Shown piece after piece: positions 22,401 through 37,400 of a stretch of 64,000 bases of DNA. The notes beneath the pieces were generated by a model. The model saw only the letters and a list, made by a program, of their open reading frames with translations, was not told the origin of the DNA and made no database searches. Source of the DNA: Pelobates cultripes (taxonomy: Eukaryota; Chordata; Amphibia; Anura; Pelobatidae). The DNA is taken from contig OW240913.1 of assembly GCA_933207985.1 (NCBI GenBank), positions 359,080,943 through 359,144,942 of the forward strand, read 5' to 3'. A program made the translations under genes and the position numbers. Every line of letters begins with the position of its first letter. The stretch's first letter is position 1.

Positions 22401-25400
22401 TTTAAAGTGTCACAGTGAAAAAATTTACAAATCACGATTTTAAAGTGCAAATCACATTTTTAAAGTGCATATAGGACAGGAAACTAGGTGGATATTCTGA
22501 AGTCAATTTCTGGTCAATTTGATGGTCAGAAATTAAGCTAAGGATTAAAAAAAAAAAGGGGAGAGACAAAAAGGGAAAAACCAATATGTATTACAAAAGG
22601 TAATCTAATTGAGAAAGTGACAGATCTCAAAATCGTTGTTGAGACCATAAGGAATAAGGGTGGGGCATCCAATTAACTTTTAATTATAGTGTGAAGGAAG
22701 TCAACTTTCTGGATCTAACTATATATGTAGAAAATAGAAAAATTGAAACTAAGTCCTTTTTTAAATCTATAGATGTCAACAGTTATATAGAAACCAGCAG
22801 TTGTCATTACAGTCCCTGGCTGAAAAACATACCAAAAAGCCAACTAATCAGAATTAGAAGGAATTGTACGAATCAGGGTATATTCATTCAACAAAGCCAA
22901 TGCATTATAACAGATTTTAAAGAACGTGGATATCAAAACAATATTCTGCAGAAGGCTGTGGAAGACACATTATTACTAAACAGGAAGTCACTAATAGAGT
23001 ATAAAACGCGAGATAAACAAAAACAGGAAAATCATGTACCGTTTATTTGCCAATTTTCAGGGATTCAAAATCCCAAAGTTAGAAATATAATCTCGAAACC
23101 CTGGCATTGGCTATTAAAAGGCCCAGTCCTATCAACCTTTCTACCTCCTGACCCCAAAATTGTACATAGAGGGGGTGCAAAATATGAAAAGAATTTTAAC
23201 CAATAGCATCCCCAATACCAACAAGAAAAACATTTTTTAAACCAACTAAAGGGATTCTTTGGCTGTGGGTACTGTAATGCCTGTCAGAATACCAAGCGTA
23301 AGAAACAAAGCATTGAAGAATTCAGCGCCAATGGGCGAACATATCAGATAAATAACCTTATAACATGCAACTCAACTAACGTGCTCTATATGCTAACTTG
23401 CCCATGTGGATTACATTATATTGGCAGAACAACAAGGCAACTTCGCATTAGGATAACATTAAAAGACAGTACCAACAACATTAAGTACCTTTACTTTTCC
23501 AAGAATTCCACAATTCAGATCCATCCCAATTAGAATTTATGGGCATTCAACAAATTAATAGAATCTGGAGAGGAGGCAACTTTATTCAGAAATTAGGCTG
23601 TGCAGAAATGAGGTGGATATTCAAATGAAACACCCTTGTTCCTTATGGTCTCAACAACGATTATGAGATCTGTCACTTTCTCAATTTTTACTTTTTTTTT
23701 AATCTTTAGCTTCATTTCTGACCATCAAATTGACCAGAAATTGACTTCAGAATATCCACCTAGTTTCCTGTCCCATATGCACTTTAAAAATGTGATTTGC
23801 ACTTTAAAATCGTGATTTGTAAATTTTTTCACTGTTACACTTTAAAAAGCAATGACATGCTGCCAAATGTTGGTGTTTATGGAGCACAGCTACATTATAA
23901 AGTAAAAAAGAAACCCTTTTATATAATTATGTGGAATATGACTAATATCTACTAACATTCCTTTCTTTTTATTTTAGATTATCTCTGTTTTACATTATCA
24001 AATTATTACAAAATTTTATTTTTTAAGATATAATATGTATGTTTTAAAGTACTATGTATTATGTTTCATTTATATTTGATTATGCTGTTTACTTTTGCAA
24101 ATGACTGTCATTTTTAATTATTGGGTGATTCCTGAAAACCATGAACGATATATATTATGTAAATGAAGGTTTGGGAAATGCACCAATAAGAGCCGGACAT
24201 TCACTCCTATATAAGCCTTCATTGACAAGGATTATACTAGCTATCAACGTCCTGACGAAGCCGTCTGTATGGATGGCTATCTCATGGCTTTTATTTCATA
24301 GGGCCGGTCCCTAGAGCTGCAGCATGCAAGCCCTGCTCATTATAGCTCAAGGGCGGCTTAAGACATGTGAATGCAGGGTTCTGAAATCATATTCATAGTT
24401 GCCAACTGCTCAGTTTTTGCTTGGACAGTCCTGTCTTTTCTTTATTTCTTCCAAAGTTTTTGGGGACTCCAAGTGATTATTTTTCTGGTCCAATACAACA
24501 TCTGAATTAACACTTTCTTTTCAACTGATTGTGTTTTTACTAAACTAACCATAATGGAGAATTGATTAAAGAATTGCAGATTTCAGTCCAAAATAATTGC
24601 GCTAGAGAAGTAGATAAAACATTTTGTAAATTAGCCTGCGTTGACAGAACAGTTTGTGTCCATGTCAAGTCCCCACAAATTCTAGTGATAAGCCCCATTT
24701 CCTAGCCAGTGAAAGAGTCTTCCATGCCATTCTGAATGGACAGGTGCTGTCCTGGGTTCATAGAGATTGCATTTTATATGCTTAGAAGCCCCCTGATGAC
24801 AAAATCCCTTTTTTACCTTCCATGACTGATTAGACCAGGTGACATCGGAGGACCGAGCAGGCTGAGTATTCAAACTGCATCGCTCTGTTAATCACAGCTT
24901 TAAATTCAGTATCCCTGGCCTACAAAGGATCCATCTAGCACCGGCAGGCATTTCCAAGCCCCCAATGTAATCTCTTATAATCCGCTCTAAATACATACAT
25001 GCTCATTTTATTATTTCTGTTTAGTCACCTCACTTTTTATGCCATTTTTCAATCATATTATACTTTTGCAAACCTAATAATATATCTGTGGAAAGCTAGC
25101 ACCAATATAATGCTCCCTCCTTGTTACAATGCTAGCCCTTAGACATGATAAAATGCATTTTTTTTATCTACCATGCATAGATATTATCATATTTAGCCCC
25201 CAGAGAGCCATACATCACACTGATCTCTACAATATTACTTCTCCCATCGTACATGACGCTTCTAACATTTACATGTTATGAAATACTAAAAACCATTCCC
25301 CTTTATACTTGCAGATTAATTTGATTTTTTTTACAGTGTATGCATATTTTATATATACGGCATAAATAGGTTTACATAGCACTTTACAGGTTACATTACG

Positions 25401-28400
25401 GTAGAGACACAGTAGTTATGCAGTGTGGGCATATATTATTTAACAATTGTGCTTAAAGGGGTACCGTCACTTAAAACATTCAATAAAATATTTTAAATCG
25501 CTTTTAACTTGTATTTACTTTTTTTTATTCTTCATATGACGCAAATGAAATCGTGATTTTTTTTAGTCAAGGCATGGTCAGAGCACAGAATGCTAATGAG
25601 GAGGAGAAATAGAAACATTGTTTAATTTTCTCTGAATCCTTTCTCTATGCTGACTGCAGAGCTTTTACATATATGGCTTTTTAATACTTAGTTTTATTAT
25701 TGTAAATTGTTTATTTTTATCAGGCAACTCCCGGCTGAAGCAAAACTGTTTTCCCAAGTGGATAGTTCCTGGAAAGAGATAATGAATAATATAAAAGATA
25801 GGCCAAACGCTCTCCGGGCAGCTACTGTTCCGGGACTCCTGGAAATACTGCAGAACAACAATGTTTGTCTTGAGAAGATTCTGAAATGCCTCGAGGTAAG
25901 TGCCAGTGATGGGACACAAGTCGAACATATCATTTGTTAACTGGAGTTAACTTCTTAGGAGAAATCTGCTTCATCCAGGCAGCTCTCGTGTTTGTCACTG
26001 TTAATCTCTGTCACTGGAGACAAATGAAATATATAGTCACAGTTATGTGACAAAACTTCTATCATCTCATCCAGGACGAAGTCAGACGTAGAGGTTAGAA
26101 ATCCTCTGTAGGTTCTGAATTACCAGGTGTGGAGAGAACACTTCAAATATACCCCAAGGGTTGTTACACTGTGTATAGAAACATGTCTGCTTGATAAGAG
26201 AGCATCAGAGATCAAAATCGTCAGAATTTTCAATGCAGTTGTGGCCAGATGAACGTGTGGAGTTGGATGCCGTCATTTTTTGTTTTATTGATAATTCATT
26301 GAATCAGCAAAGACTGTTATGTTGTGTAAATAATAACTGTTAGAACTGTAGTCACATTATGTAGGGCTACAGTAAATACATTCCTAATACACTCATGTAG
26401 AACTAACATATGTCTAAGCACACATAAGACTGGAATTCGAGGAATAGAAAAGAATAAACAAGAGAAAAGTGAACGTATCATGATAGTGAATGCTTCTGAC
26501 TTACTCCTGATGTATTTTTGTTTTATAATTTATTGTACATTGCATTTAAGTGTGCTCCTAGAGAAAAATGCCATCTAAATTCAATAAAAATACAAGTTCA
26601 AAAAATGAGGTTTAAAATACAATTTCCTTACACTAATGGCCAGGTGGATCCTTGGATTTATCTCCAAGAACATACAAAGCTTACCCAGAAGGGCACAATC
26701 TACCCGTTTTCCCATGTGTGACATGCAAATTATTACTCCCAGCACGATAATAATGTCACGCAATAAAGATCTGTTGGTTTCTTCACAAACATGACTGTGA
26801 CTTTCATATATTCCAGTGGTACGGTCAGTACTTATGTCCTTTTCTTCATCTCCAAAAACGATTATCAAACAGATTAGGCCAATAAATTAACCAATCTGTG
26901 TGTTGTCCTTGAGATGTCTAAGTTAAAGCTATAATTATTTACATTGACATGATGAAATTAAAATTTGTAATTTAGGAGGCCTTATTGTTCAATTTTTTGT
27001 TTTATAACGATCGGAGGTATTGTTGATAATCAGCTTACTTTTCACTTGGCAGGACTTTCTTGAAATTAAACGCAGAGTCTTCCCCAGATTTTACTTCCTC
27101 AGCAATGATGACCTTCTTTCTATTTTATCCGAAAGCAAAAATCTCAGTGTTGTCCAGGTAAGATCTCGCTGCAGAGAAATAATATTTTGTAATGGTCCCC
27201 TGTTATGGAATTGCTATTTGAAACTGTACTCTTTGTGTTCTGCCTTTATATAATCTAGCGCCACCTGGAGAAGTGTTTTGAGAATATTCGTCATCTAGAT
27301 ATTGAGTATCCGATAAAAAGCCCTGCGATGGTGGTAATGATTACTTCTGCAGAAGGAGAGAGAATCCCCATGCCCAAGTATGTCTTCTACTAACTGAGTG
27401 TCTAATTAAAAGCCAACTCATTATTATTTCTGAAATGTATTGATTACCAGTCTGTCTCCTCTTGTAGAAATGTTCGTGTAAGAGGACCAGTTGAACAGTG
27501 GTTGGGAAATTTGGAAAGCAGCATGTTTGATGTTGTGAAGAAGTAAGTGGCCTTTTTAGAACCCTAAAATGTTTGTGACTCTTTCCTGGATTATAAACGG
27601 GGAGGTGGGAATGAAGATTGTATCTATGAATGTATTAAATGATCACTTCTCCTGTGATTTTAAAATTGGTGGATTTGTCAGGACTGTCCTGATTCTTTCA
27701 GGACCTTAGTCTCTGATGTGTACACTTCTCAATTCTCAATTTTCTCTTTTCCACTGCTTTTGTATTATTTACTTTCTTTTACTACCACCTTGATATTGCC
27801 CCAGTTAGATTTAAGGTTTGTTTTCAAAATCCTAGGTATAGAAGCATTGTAAATTGTTTAAAATTGGGCGTATTTGATCTACTTTTTATATATAATTGAG
27901 GGATATATGTATGACTGATGGACCATTTTCTTTTAATGGTGTGATTTTCTTTTTTTTACTTTGTAAGTAGCTATGAACTCTTGAAATAATATTTCTCCTT
28001 TTAGGATGTTGAAAGTTGGAGTCATGGACTGGAATCCATCAGTATTTAAGAATTGGATGCTAAGTCACCCCGGACAAGTGGTCCTTGTTGTGGTAAGTAG
28101 AGAGAAGGAAGTCACAGAATCACGTGTTATTAAAGGTGATTGGAAAAGCTCCAGGTTTTTTCCTAGAATAACAATGAAAAGCAACAAACATTGCAACAAA
28201 TGTTGAACATCTTCTGAATATGATGGAACCATGACTGCCACTCGTATCTATACAAACAGTAAAATTATGAAACTCATGTCTATGTCGTCTGTATGCTGCT
28301 GAGTAATATTGAGTTCTGCTCCTAATTATTAATAACTAAATACCATTTAATTATTGTGTATATACAAGCAGTAAAATTTGTGAGACTCATGTCTACTTTG

Positions 28401-31400
28401 TATGTATGCTGCTAAGTAATATTAGGTTCTGAGGCCGAATTATTAATAATTAAATACTGTTTAATAATTTTTTCCCTCCAGAGTCAAATAATGTTTAACA
28501 AGGATTGCGTGAGAAGTTTCAACTCCCCTGACCCAGAAGAAGGGTTGAATGTTGTCTACTCCAACCTGGTGAACCGGCTAGGGGACCTGGCTGAGATAGC
28601 CCTCGATATCTCTATTCCTCACCAAAAAACCACCCTAGAAGCCTTGCTTACCCTATACGTGCATTGCAGGGATATTTTGGAAGTACTAATAAGGAAGAAG
28701 GTCTTTAATTCAGAAGATTTTGAATGGATAAGGTAGAAATGTGTAGACACCTGCATTCCTTGCCATATATGTCACCGAAGGGGATATATGTTACGTGTTG
28801 TGACGTCAAATACTTTTAGACATTTACTCCAATTGTATTAAGGCGTACCATGCATCACTTATGTGGAAGAGTTTAGTTTATTTAATAGGTTTATTCACAT
28901 TATAGAGATTTGTAGCAAGTTGAAAATGACTTGCAGAACGTAGAGCAAAACTCAGCAAGGTTGGGCATACTGTTTCAATTCTGTTGTCAAATCTCTTTAA
29001 TAGACCCCATAAAGAAGTGCCTGTTCCCTTGATATTTCTTAGAAAGTAGAACATAGCTGCAAGATTGCCATTTGCTCATTTTATTAGCGTTACATTGCGA
29101 TATTCCTGCCTCCGTTGATGAAGCATTTGGCAGAAGAGCTCTACTTGCCTGTCCTACTTGCCTGGTTCTATGCAAGCAGGCCAAGAGTAGCTGCTTCTAT
29201 AAGCATCACCATATTAAAAAGAAAACAATGTATTCTCTATGATCCATTTATTTAATTCTGTATGTTGATGTACCATAAAGCTCCAACATGGCCTTGTTTC
29301 TGGTTCTGGTGTCTTCGATTCCCACTTCATCTACCTTGTATTGTGATATACGACCTTGTTTAACGTTTTACTGGCCTACTTCCTGTTTTCTGCCCTCCTC
29401 GGCTACATATGTAACCAGCAATGAGGAGGTTAAATGGAGTAGAAAGAGTAGAGTAAAGCAGTAAGGGTTTCTAATTCTCCTAATACAGACACTTTCCAGG
29501 ACTCTATAATCTTATCTCTATCACATATAGCAACCCCCATAGTGTTATACCTGGCTTGATTGAGTCTTCAGCAGATTTATTTCCTAAATAACAGATTAGA
29601 AGTGCTGGTAGTTTATAGACTGTCTGGGGGGGGTTCTTCAAATTTTAGCTGCTTTGTCCTGTATTTAGCAATGCCATTGAAACACGACTAACTTAAAATA
29701 TAATAGCTAATGTTATAGAAATCCATACAAATTGACTCATTTATAGATAAAGAAAGTTGTACCAAAATGAAAATATTCTATCATTGCAGCCCGGTCCTAC
29801 TGATCATACCATACTGAAATGAAATGTTCTACTTCTGCAGTTAGCTGGCAATGAGGTTTTAGGGACCAGATTGTCTTTATAACCAAGTGTAAAAAGACAA
29901 ACATTTGGTCTGCAGAGTGTTAAAAGATATATTTAACTGAAATTATCCTCTGCCTCCTGCAAAATGGCTGCTTTGTAATAGAAGTATGACTGCATGCAAT
30001 GCATTGTGGGAATTTGCACAGGCACTTAGGGTGAATACACATGCATGTTCCCAGGGTTGTATTTTTACCTCTATGTCAAAGACAAACAAAATGTATATTT
30101 TGCTTTTTCTATTATTATTATTATGATATTTATATAGCGCCATCAAATTCCGCAGCGCTTTACAATGGGTGGACGAACAGACATGTAGTTGTAACCAGAC
30201 AAGTTGGACACACAGGAACAGAGGGGTTGAGGGCCCTGCTCAATGAGCTTACATGCTAGATAGATAGGTGGGAGCAGCATTATGTAGCGATTTGAAAGCA
30301 AGAACCAGAATTTCAAATTGAGCGCTATATTTTATAGGAAGCCAATGTAGGGACTGACAGAATGTTGAGGCATGGGAGGTGCAGAGGGACAGGAAGATGA
30401 GCCTCGCTGCTGCATTCATTATGGATTGTAATGGCGCAAGTTGGGAGCACGTAAGACCACTGAGAAGCAGATTACAGTAGTCAAGACGAGAAAGGACAGT
30501 GGAATGGACCAACACCTTAGTCACATCTGGCGTTCAGTAGGGGCGGATGCGCGCAATGTTTTTGAGATGGAAATGACAGGATTTGGTGATAGATTGAACA
30601 TGCGGCTTGAAGGAGAGGTCGGAGTCAAAGAGAACACCTAGGCAACAAGCCTGCGTGGTGGAGCTGATGGTAGCACTGTTGACTTGGAGGGAGACAGACA
30701 CAGGAGTAACAACACTTGAGGGAGGAAAGACCAGAATTTCAGTTTTGGTCAGGTTTAGTTTAAGGAAGTGGGCAGCCATCCAGTTAGAAATAGCAGAGAG
30801 GCAGTCAGAGACACTAGTCAAAAGGGACGGGGAGAGATCAGGATAGGACAGGTAGATTTGTGTGTCATCTGCACAGAAATGATATTGGAAGCCAAAGGAG
30901 CTAATGAGTTTACCAAGCAAGGCAGTATAGATGGAGAACAGTAAGGGACCAAGGACTGAACCTTGGGGGACACCAACAGAGAGGAGTTGGGGAGAAGAAG
31001 CAGAGCCAGAGAAAGAAACACTGAAAGAGCGCTGGGAGAGGTAGGAGGAGCACCAGGAGAGAGCAATATCTTGTAGACCGATATTGCGGAGGATGAGAAG
31101 AAGCTGTTGATGATCAACAGTGTCAAAAGCCGCAGACAGGTCAAGGAGAATTAGGATAGAGTAGTGACCATGAGATTTTGCAGCGAGTAGATCATTGGAT
31201 ACTTTGGTCAGTGCTGTTTCCACAGAGTGCTTAGCGTGGAAACCAGACTGAAGCGGGTCTAGCAGAGAGTTGGACTCGAGGAAGTCTGTCAATATCGCAT
31301 ACACAATTCTTTCAAGGATCTTGGATGCAAAAGGTAGTAGCAAAATAGGACAATAGTTGGATGGGGAGTTAGGGTCAAGATTGGGCTTCTTTAGAATTGG

Positions 31401-34400
31401 GGTTACAGTTGCATGTTTGAAGGGCGATGGAAATATACCAGAGGAGAGAGAGAGATTGAGAATTTTAGTGAGAGGTGGAGAAAGAGAAGAAGACCGAGTA
31501 CTGATGAGATGCGAGGGAATTGGATCTAGGGAGCAGGTGGTGGGGCGGGAGGACTGGAGCAGAGCAGAAACCTCTTCCAATGTAACGGGTGCGAATGAAC
31601 ATAGAACAGCAAAGGGAGTGAAGTTAGGGGAAGTAGTGTAAGGGGAAGTATTGTAAGGTGAAGAAGAAAGATGAGAGATCTCATCTCTGATTGTAGAGAT
31701 CTTGTCAGTGAAGTGAGTTGCAAAGTCTGAGGCGGTCAAGTTAGTAGGTGGAGGAGGAACAGCAGGGCGAAGAAGAGAGTTAAATGTGTGAAATAGTCGT
31801 TTGGGTTCGCGGGAGAGGCGTTTAAATGTATAAGGTGCCATGATGTTTAGTTGAGAGGAGAGGGTGGAATTGTAGAAGGCGATTGCAGAACTAGGACAGG
31901 TGAGGATTGAGATAGGTAAAAGGAAAGTTTGGAGATTAGTGGAGAAATGCTCTAGGTCAAGAGATTGGAGGTTTCTGTGAGAGTGATGTTCAGACGGTGG
32001 TGTCAATTGGGTCTTAGGTATGCCAATGTCAAAAGTCAGCAGATGGTGGTCAGATAGAGGAAAAGGAATATTGGATAGATTAAAGGCAGTACAGAGGTTG
32101 GTGAAGGCAAGATCAAGAGTGTTTCCTGCTGTATGGGTTGCTAAATTGGACCATTGCGTTAGGCCAAAGGAGGAGGTTACAGTGAGCAGACGAGAGTTAG
32201 GCTAGCACAACATATAGACACATACATGCCTGGTATAACTTTAAGTTAATAGAAGTCGTAGCATTCAGAAAAATAATTACATGCAAATAAAACTGTGTGC
32301 AGGCAAAGTGGCAATTCAAGGATTAACCTAGACCTTAATTTAGATTGGAAATGACATAAAGCCTCCCTTTGAGTTATGGAATTTTGCATTATAGAGTCCA
32401 ATTAAGATTTGAACACTTGGGTTGTTAGAAGATAAATATAAGCTGGTGTGCACATGCCTCATTAGCATAGCATTTGCATGTCATTATCACTAAATCCCTG
32501 TAATTGTGGCGGTATGCAAGTAATGTTAAATTAATCTTAGCAGAACTGTAGCTAGTGAAATGCATTCAGAGCACACGCTAGTGACATGCTAAGCACGCTA
32601 GACCTTAACCCCATGAGCGCCCAAGGTGTGTGTACTGCGTTGACACTCGTGAGGTTAAATTGGGAATTTTCAGCACAGTATTTTATAATATTTTGTACAT
32701 TCTAAATACACTAACAGATTTAATAGTCCTTTTCTTGCATACTGAAACTTCTTCTTCATGATATTTGCCATCTGATACCATAAACACCAATGGGGGTTAT
32801 TCACTAAACTACAAATTCTAGCAAATTGATATCGAAATGGAAAAATGTAATATAAATTAGTTAATATGTAAAAGAAAATCTCCAACTCAGCTAATCGCAG
32901 CTTTGCCAGGTTAGCCTAAAGTTTGTAATCCTGATTTTACTTTAGTACAGTTTGAAATTTAGCGAATAAACCCGCTCTGTAAAATCCTGGGGCTGATTCG
33001 CTAAACTGTGAGTCTTGTTGTGACAACAGCTTGTTATTGTAGAGATGGGAAAGAAGACTCAAATTGTTCCTATTTTACAGGCAGCTTCGCTACGAGTGGA
33101 ATGAGCAAAATAACTCGTGCTATGTACTACAAGGTAACGCATCCTTTATGTACGGCTATGAGTACCTGGGGTGCTCCTCTCGTTTGGTTATCACCCCTCT
33201 CACTGATCGTTGCTGGCTAACACTGACGGCTGCTCTACATTTGCACCTTGGAGGGTCCCCAGCGGGTCCTGCCGGTACTGGAAAAACAGAAACCGTCAAA
33301 GATCTAGCCAAAGTAAGTAATTTATAAATACTGCAATATTAACTTATATAGATAGATGTGGACAAGAAGATTAATGATGATGAACACAACTGTTTCTCAC
33401 TGTCATATAAGAGAATTACAGTTTTCAATTTAGTAATAGAAATTGTACATATTAGCTGCCAGTGCAGTGTCTGAGAACAAAAATTCTCATTAGCCCATCA
33501 ATCTATCAATCCGTCCCTCCCTCCATCCATGCATCCATCCATCCATCTATGCATCCATCCATGCATCCATCCATCCATCCACCTATGCATCCATCCATCC
33601 ATCCCTCTATCTATCCATCCATCAATGCATCCATCCATCTATCCAATCCATCCATCTATCCATCCATCTACCCATCCATCCCTCTATCCATCCATCTATC
33701 AACCCGTCCCTCTGTCCATCCATCTATCCATCCGTCCCTCTGTCCATCCATCTATCCATCCGTCCCTCTGTCCATCCATCTATCCATCATCCATCCATCC
33801 CTCTATGCATCCATCTATCAATCCGTCCCTCTGTCCTTCCAACCATCTATCTATCCATCATCCATCTACCCATCCATCCATCCATCCATCCCTCCATCCA
33901 TCCATCCATCTGTCCATCCGTCTCTCCATCCATCTATCTATCCCTACATCCGTCTGTCAGTCCATTCCATATATCATACAATTAAAGATCTGGTCTAAAA
34001 CAAGAGTTTTTGGAATGGTGACCACAGTGTTCTCTAAAAGGGGAGTTTGATTATGAAATAAAGCTGTAAATTATGAATTATATTTTTCCCTATTTTTTTC
34101 TCATAGGCTTTAGGAAAACAATGCGTAGTGTTTAATTGCTCGGAAGGCCTGGATTACAAGGTAATTGTGGACTTTCAGTATTTTTCTTCTTTGTATAGTT
34201 ATGGCTTCTTTTACAGCTATACTTTTAAATAGTACTACCCTTTCATGTTTAAGAGGGTATCGAGTGGCATTAAGGTATCGAGTGGCATCGCTCTATTATT
34301 ATTATTATTATTATTATTGCCATTTATATAGCGCCAACAGATTCCGTAGCGCTTTATAAGACTATGGGAGAGTCTGATGGGGGTAGGCAGGCTATTCCAT

Positions 34401-37400
34401 AGGAAGGGAGCAGCCCGCCAGAAGTCCTGCAAGCGTGAGTTGGTCGTATGGGTGAGAGCAGCGGACAGGAGAAGGTCACGGGCAGAGCGGAGAGACCGAG
34501 AAGGGGCATACCTATGGATCTGATAGAGAGATATAAGAGGGGTTAGAATTGTCCAGTGCTTTATAGGTATGGGTTAGCACTTTGAATTGACTATAGGATA
34601 CAGGAAGCCAATCTAAGGACTGCCAGAGGGGTGAGGTGTGAGAGGACTGACTAGAGAGGAAAATCAGTCTGGCGGCAGCATTCATTACAGACTGTAGCAG
34701 GACTATACGGCTTGTGGGAAGACTAATTAGGAGAGGGTTATAATAATCCATGCAGGAAATTACTAGACCATGGACAAGCTCCTTAGTAGCCTCTTGCGTA
34801 AGAAAGGGGTGGAAGCAGGCTATGTTTTTAAGGTGGAATCTACAGGATTTGGTAACATACTGGATGTGAGGCTCAAAGGTGAGACCAGAATGAAGTATGA
34901 CGCCAAGACAGCGCACTTGCAAGGATGGACTTATGTGGATACCACTAATTTGAAGGGAGAGTGAAAGAGGAGGATCAGTATTAGGAGGAGGAAAGACAAG
35001 GAGCTCAGTTTTAGAGAGAGTGAGTTTCAGAAAGCGGGAGGACATTCAGTCAGAGGTGGAAGAAAGACAAGCAGTGACACGTTGCAGGACGGCAGGGGAG
35101 AGGTCCGGGGAGAAGAGATATATCTGTGTGTCATCAGCATACGGGTGGTAGTGGAATCCAAAAGAAGTAATGAGTATGGCAAGAGAGGCAGAAAATAGAA
35201 GTGGACCAAGGACCGAGCCTTGGGGGACTCCAACCGAGACAGGACCACATCATATTGGGCACACATTGGCTATTCAAATAGACCAGTATTGTTATAGGGG
35301 CCATATATTTTTCTGGTCTACTGAGTTTGTTTTTATCCAATAAAGGTTTATGCAATGTGCCACGGTGCTCGCATGCATGGTCCACGGACCTGCTCCCTCA
35401 CCGGAGAAGAGAGAAACATTAAACTAAGTTGTGTGTGTGCAGCATGCACATGTAACATCCAACATGGACAAAACTGATAATCCGAGATGAGAGCTCTGTC
35501 TGATTGAGACCTCCAAATCTGTTAAATTTCAAGCCACTCTTATAGCCGACAACAGCTCTGCAATAATGCAATAAGTTAATAATATTACCTGATAATGAAA
35601 TCAGCTAATAGCAGGAATTAATATTGCAACAAGTTAATAACTAACAATGTAATAAGTTAATAATATTACCTAGTAATGCAATAAGTTAATAATTAAAACT
35701 AATAGTGCAATAAGTTACTAATATTAACTAATAATGAAATCAGCTAATAGTAGGAACCAATATTGCGACAAGTTAAAAATTAGAAATAATAATGCAATAA
35801 GTAAATAACTAATAATTAAATCAGCCAATAGTAAGAACTAATAATGCAATAAGATAATAATAAGTAAATAATAACTAACAATGTAATAAGTGATGCTGTT
35901 CAGAATGACCCTTTAATAATAACAAAAGCAAATATATTATGAAGTCAGCCACCTGTTTGACAGAACAAATTTTCATACAATGTAAGCTCCCATGAAACTC
36001 TTCACTTCCATCTGCAAGCCTAATACTTAGAGCTTTGTGACCCGAGACCCTATTCTTTCTGGACTAAATTCTCCATAATGCTTGGCCAACCGTAAGGACC
36101 TCAGTACAAATCTAGGGCCAAAGTTAGCAGCTATCGATTTATTCACTAGACAGAATATTGTTGATTTGTCTGGCTTGGCTGGGGTTTTTCGCCTAAACTT
36201 TTTTAACTCGATGGTGGTTTCTGAATCCATTCTCATTGCCTCTACTCTCCTAGCACATGGGCCCATCAACCCTCTCATGACCAGGATTAGGTAAATCATT
36301 TGCTACTATGACTGTCCAGACATTTTATTGGTCCTGGAGGGGCTCGATTCCACCAACACATGACACGCCCCTCTGCTGTCTGAGAGTAATAAGATTGATA
36401 TCTGTATCCCATGAACCGTGTTCAATACTTAGGACATTTGATATCTGTGCCCGCACTGTAATCATTGTAACTGGAATTCTGTCTTCTAGATGATGGGCAA
36501 GTTCTTCTCAGGAATGGCACAGTCCGGCGCCTGGTGCTGTTTTGATGAGTTTAATCGGATTGATATTGAAGTTCTCTCTGTAATCGCCTCGCAGATCCAT
36601 TCAATTAAAACGGCCAAGGATAGTCAAGCAATAAGGTATTGAGTCCATCAACTTTCTCATTCTCATTCTGCACCCGAATTGAGGACATACGTAAATGGTT
36701 TGACTACTTGCATTGGGGGGGCCACAAGGGCACTCATGGCACCATAACCACTACAGCACTCTATAGCTGTTATGGTGCTTAAAGTGTTACATAATAATCT
36801 AGGTTGAAAAAGACTAAATTCCATCAAGTTCAACCTTGAAATTCATTATTTTATGCTGTTGATTCAAAAGAAGGCACAAACAAAACCCAATTATAGCCAT
36901 TTCCAAATATGGCACAAAAATTACTTATTGACTCCATAATGGCAATCAGATTTCTCTTAATTAACAACCTGTTTACAAACTCATCTATTATATCCTTGAA
37001 TATTCTGTTTATGCAAAAAGGTATTCAAGTTTTTTTTTTTTTTAATTATCTTTATAATTTCACATATTTATTGTTCTTACTGTAAATAACTCTTTTTTCC
37101 TTTGCTGTATGCGAAAACGCCTTTCTTCTAGTCTCAGTGGGTGAGGTCTTGTCTGTTGTACTTTCCTGCTAATTAACAGGTTATCACCTAGCAGTTTATA
37201 CTGACCCTGTGTATATTTGTATAGTGCTATTGTATCCCCTCTGAGGCGATGTTCTTTTAAGTAAAGTAATGGAGCGTTATGAGTTACGAAATATGGCTAT
37301 ATATTATACAAGCCTGTCACGACTCCAAAGGCCGCCGTCCTAACCTAACCATAGATTTTATGAGATATATTCACTCTATGGATTTCTGTCTTTGGGGACT

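Larger units (their letters stand above)
20730..24272 (+). mobile_element. Penelope-like retroelement with inverted arms (PLE)
   Basis: A plus-strand coding loop (22663-23630) is flanked by long inverted arms, 21968-22662 and 23631-24272. The left arm continues outward to 21351 and about 20730 once a CR1 insertion (21352-21967) is removed. The coding part carries the end of a PLE reverse transcriptase and a GIY-YIG endonuclease. Inverted terminal copies are known for this superfamily. Both arms carry a hammerhead-like core. The outer left edge is approximate. Confidence 0.82.

Noticed and set aside
30534..32006. Possible host gene from a 490-residue frame
   Set aside because: Reverse transcriptase motifs ([21 protein letters not shown]) and the L2 tail show it is a LINE.
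33462..34050. Two overlapping open frames of 170-180 residues rich in His-Pro-Ser-Ile
   Set aside because: They lie entirely on the CCAT/CATC microsatellite; any frame over a tetranucleotide repeat without stops looks open.
36027..36299. Frame of 90 residues on the minus strand and 70 on the plus strand before exon 16
   Set aside because: No recognisable motif and no splice phase fit with the dynein exons; left uncalled.
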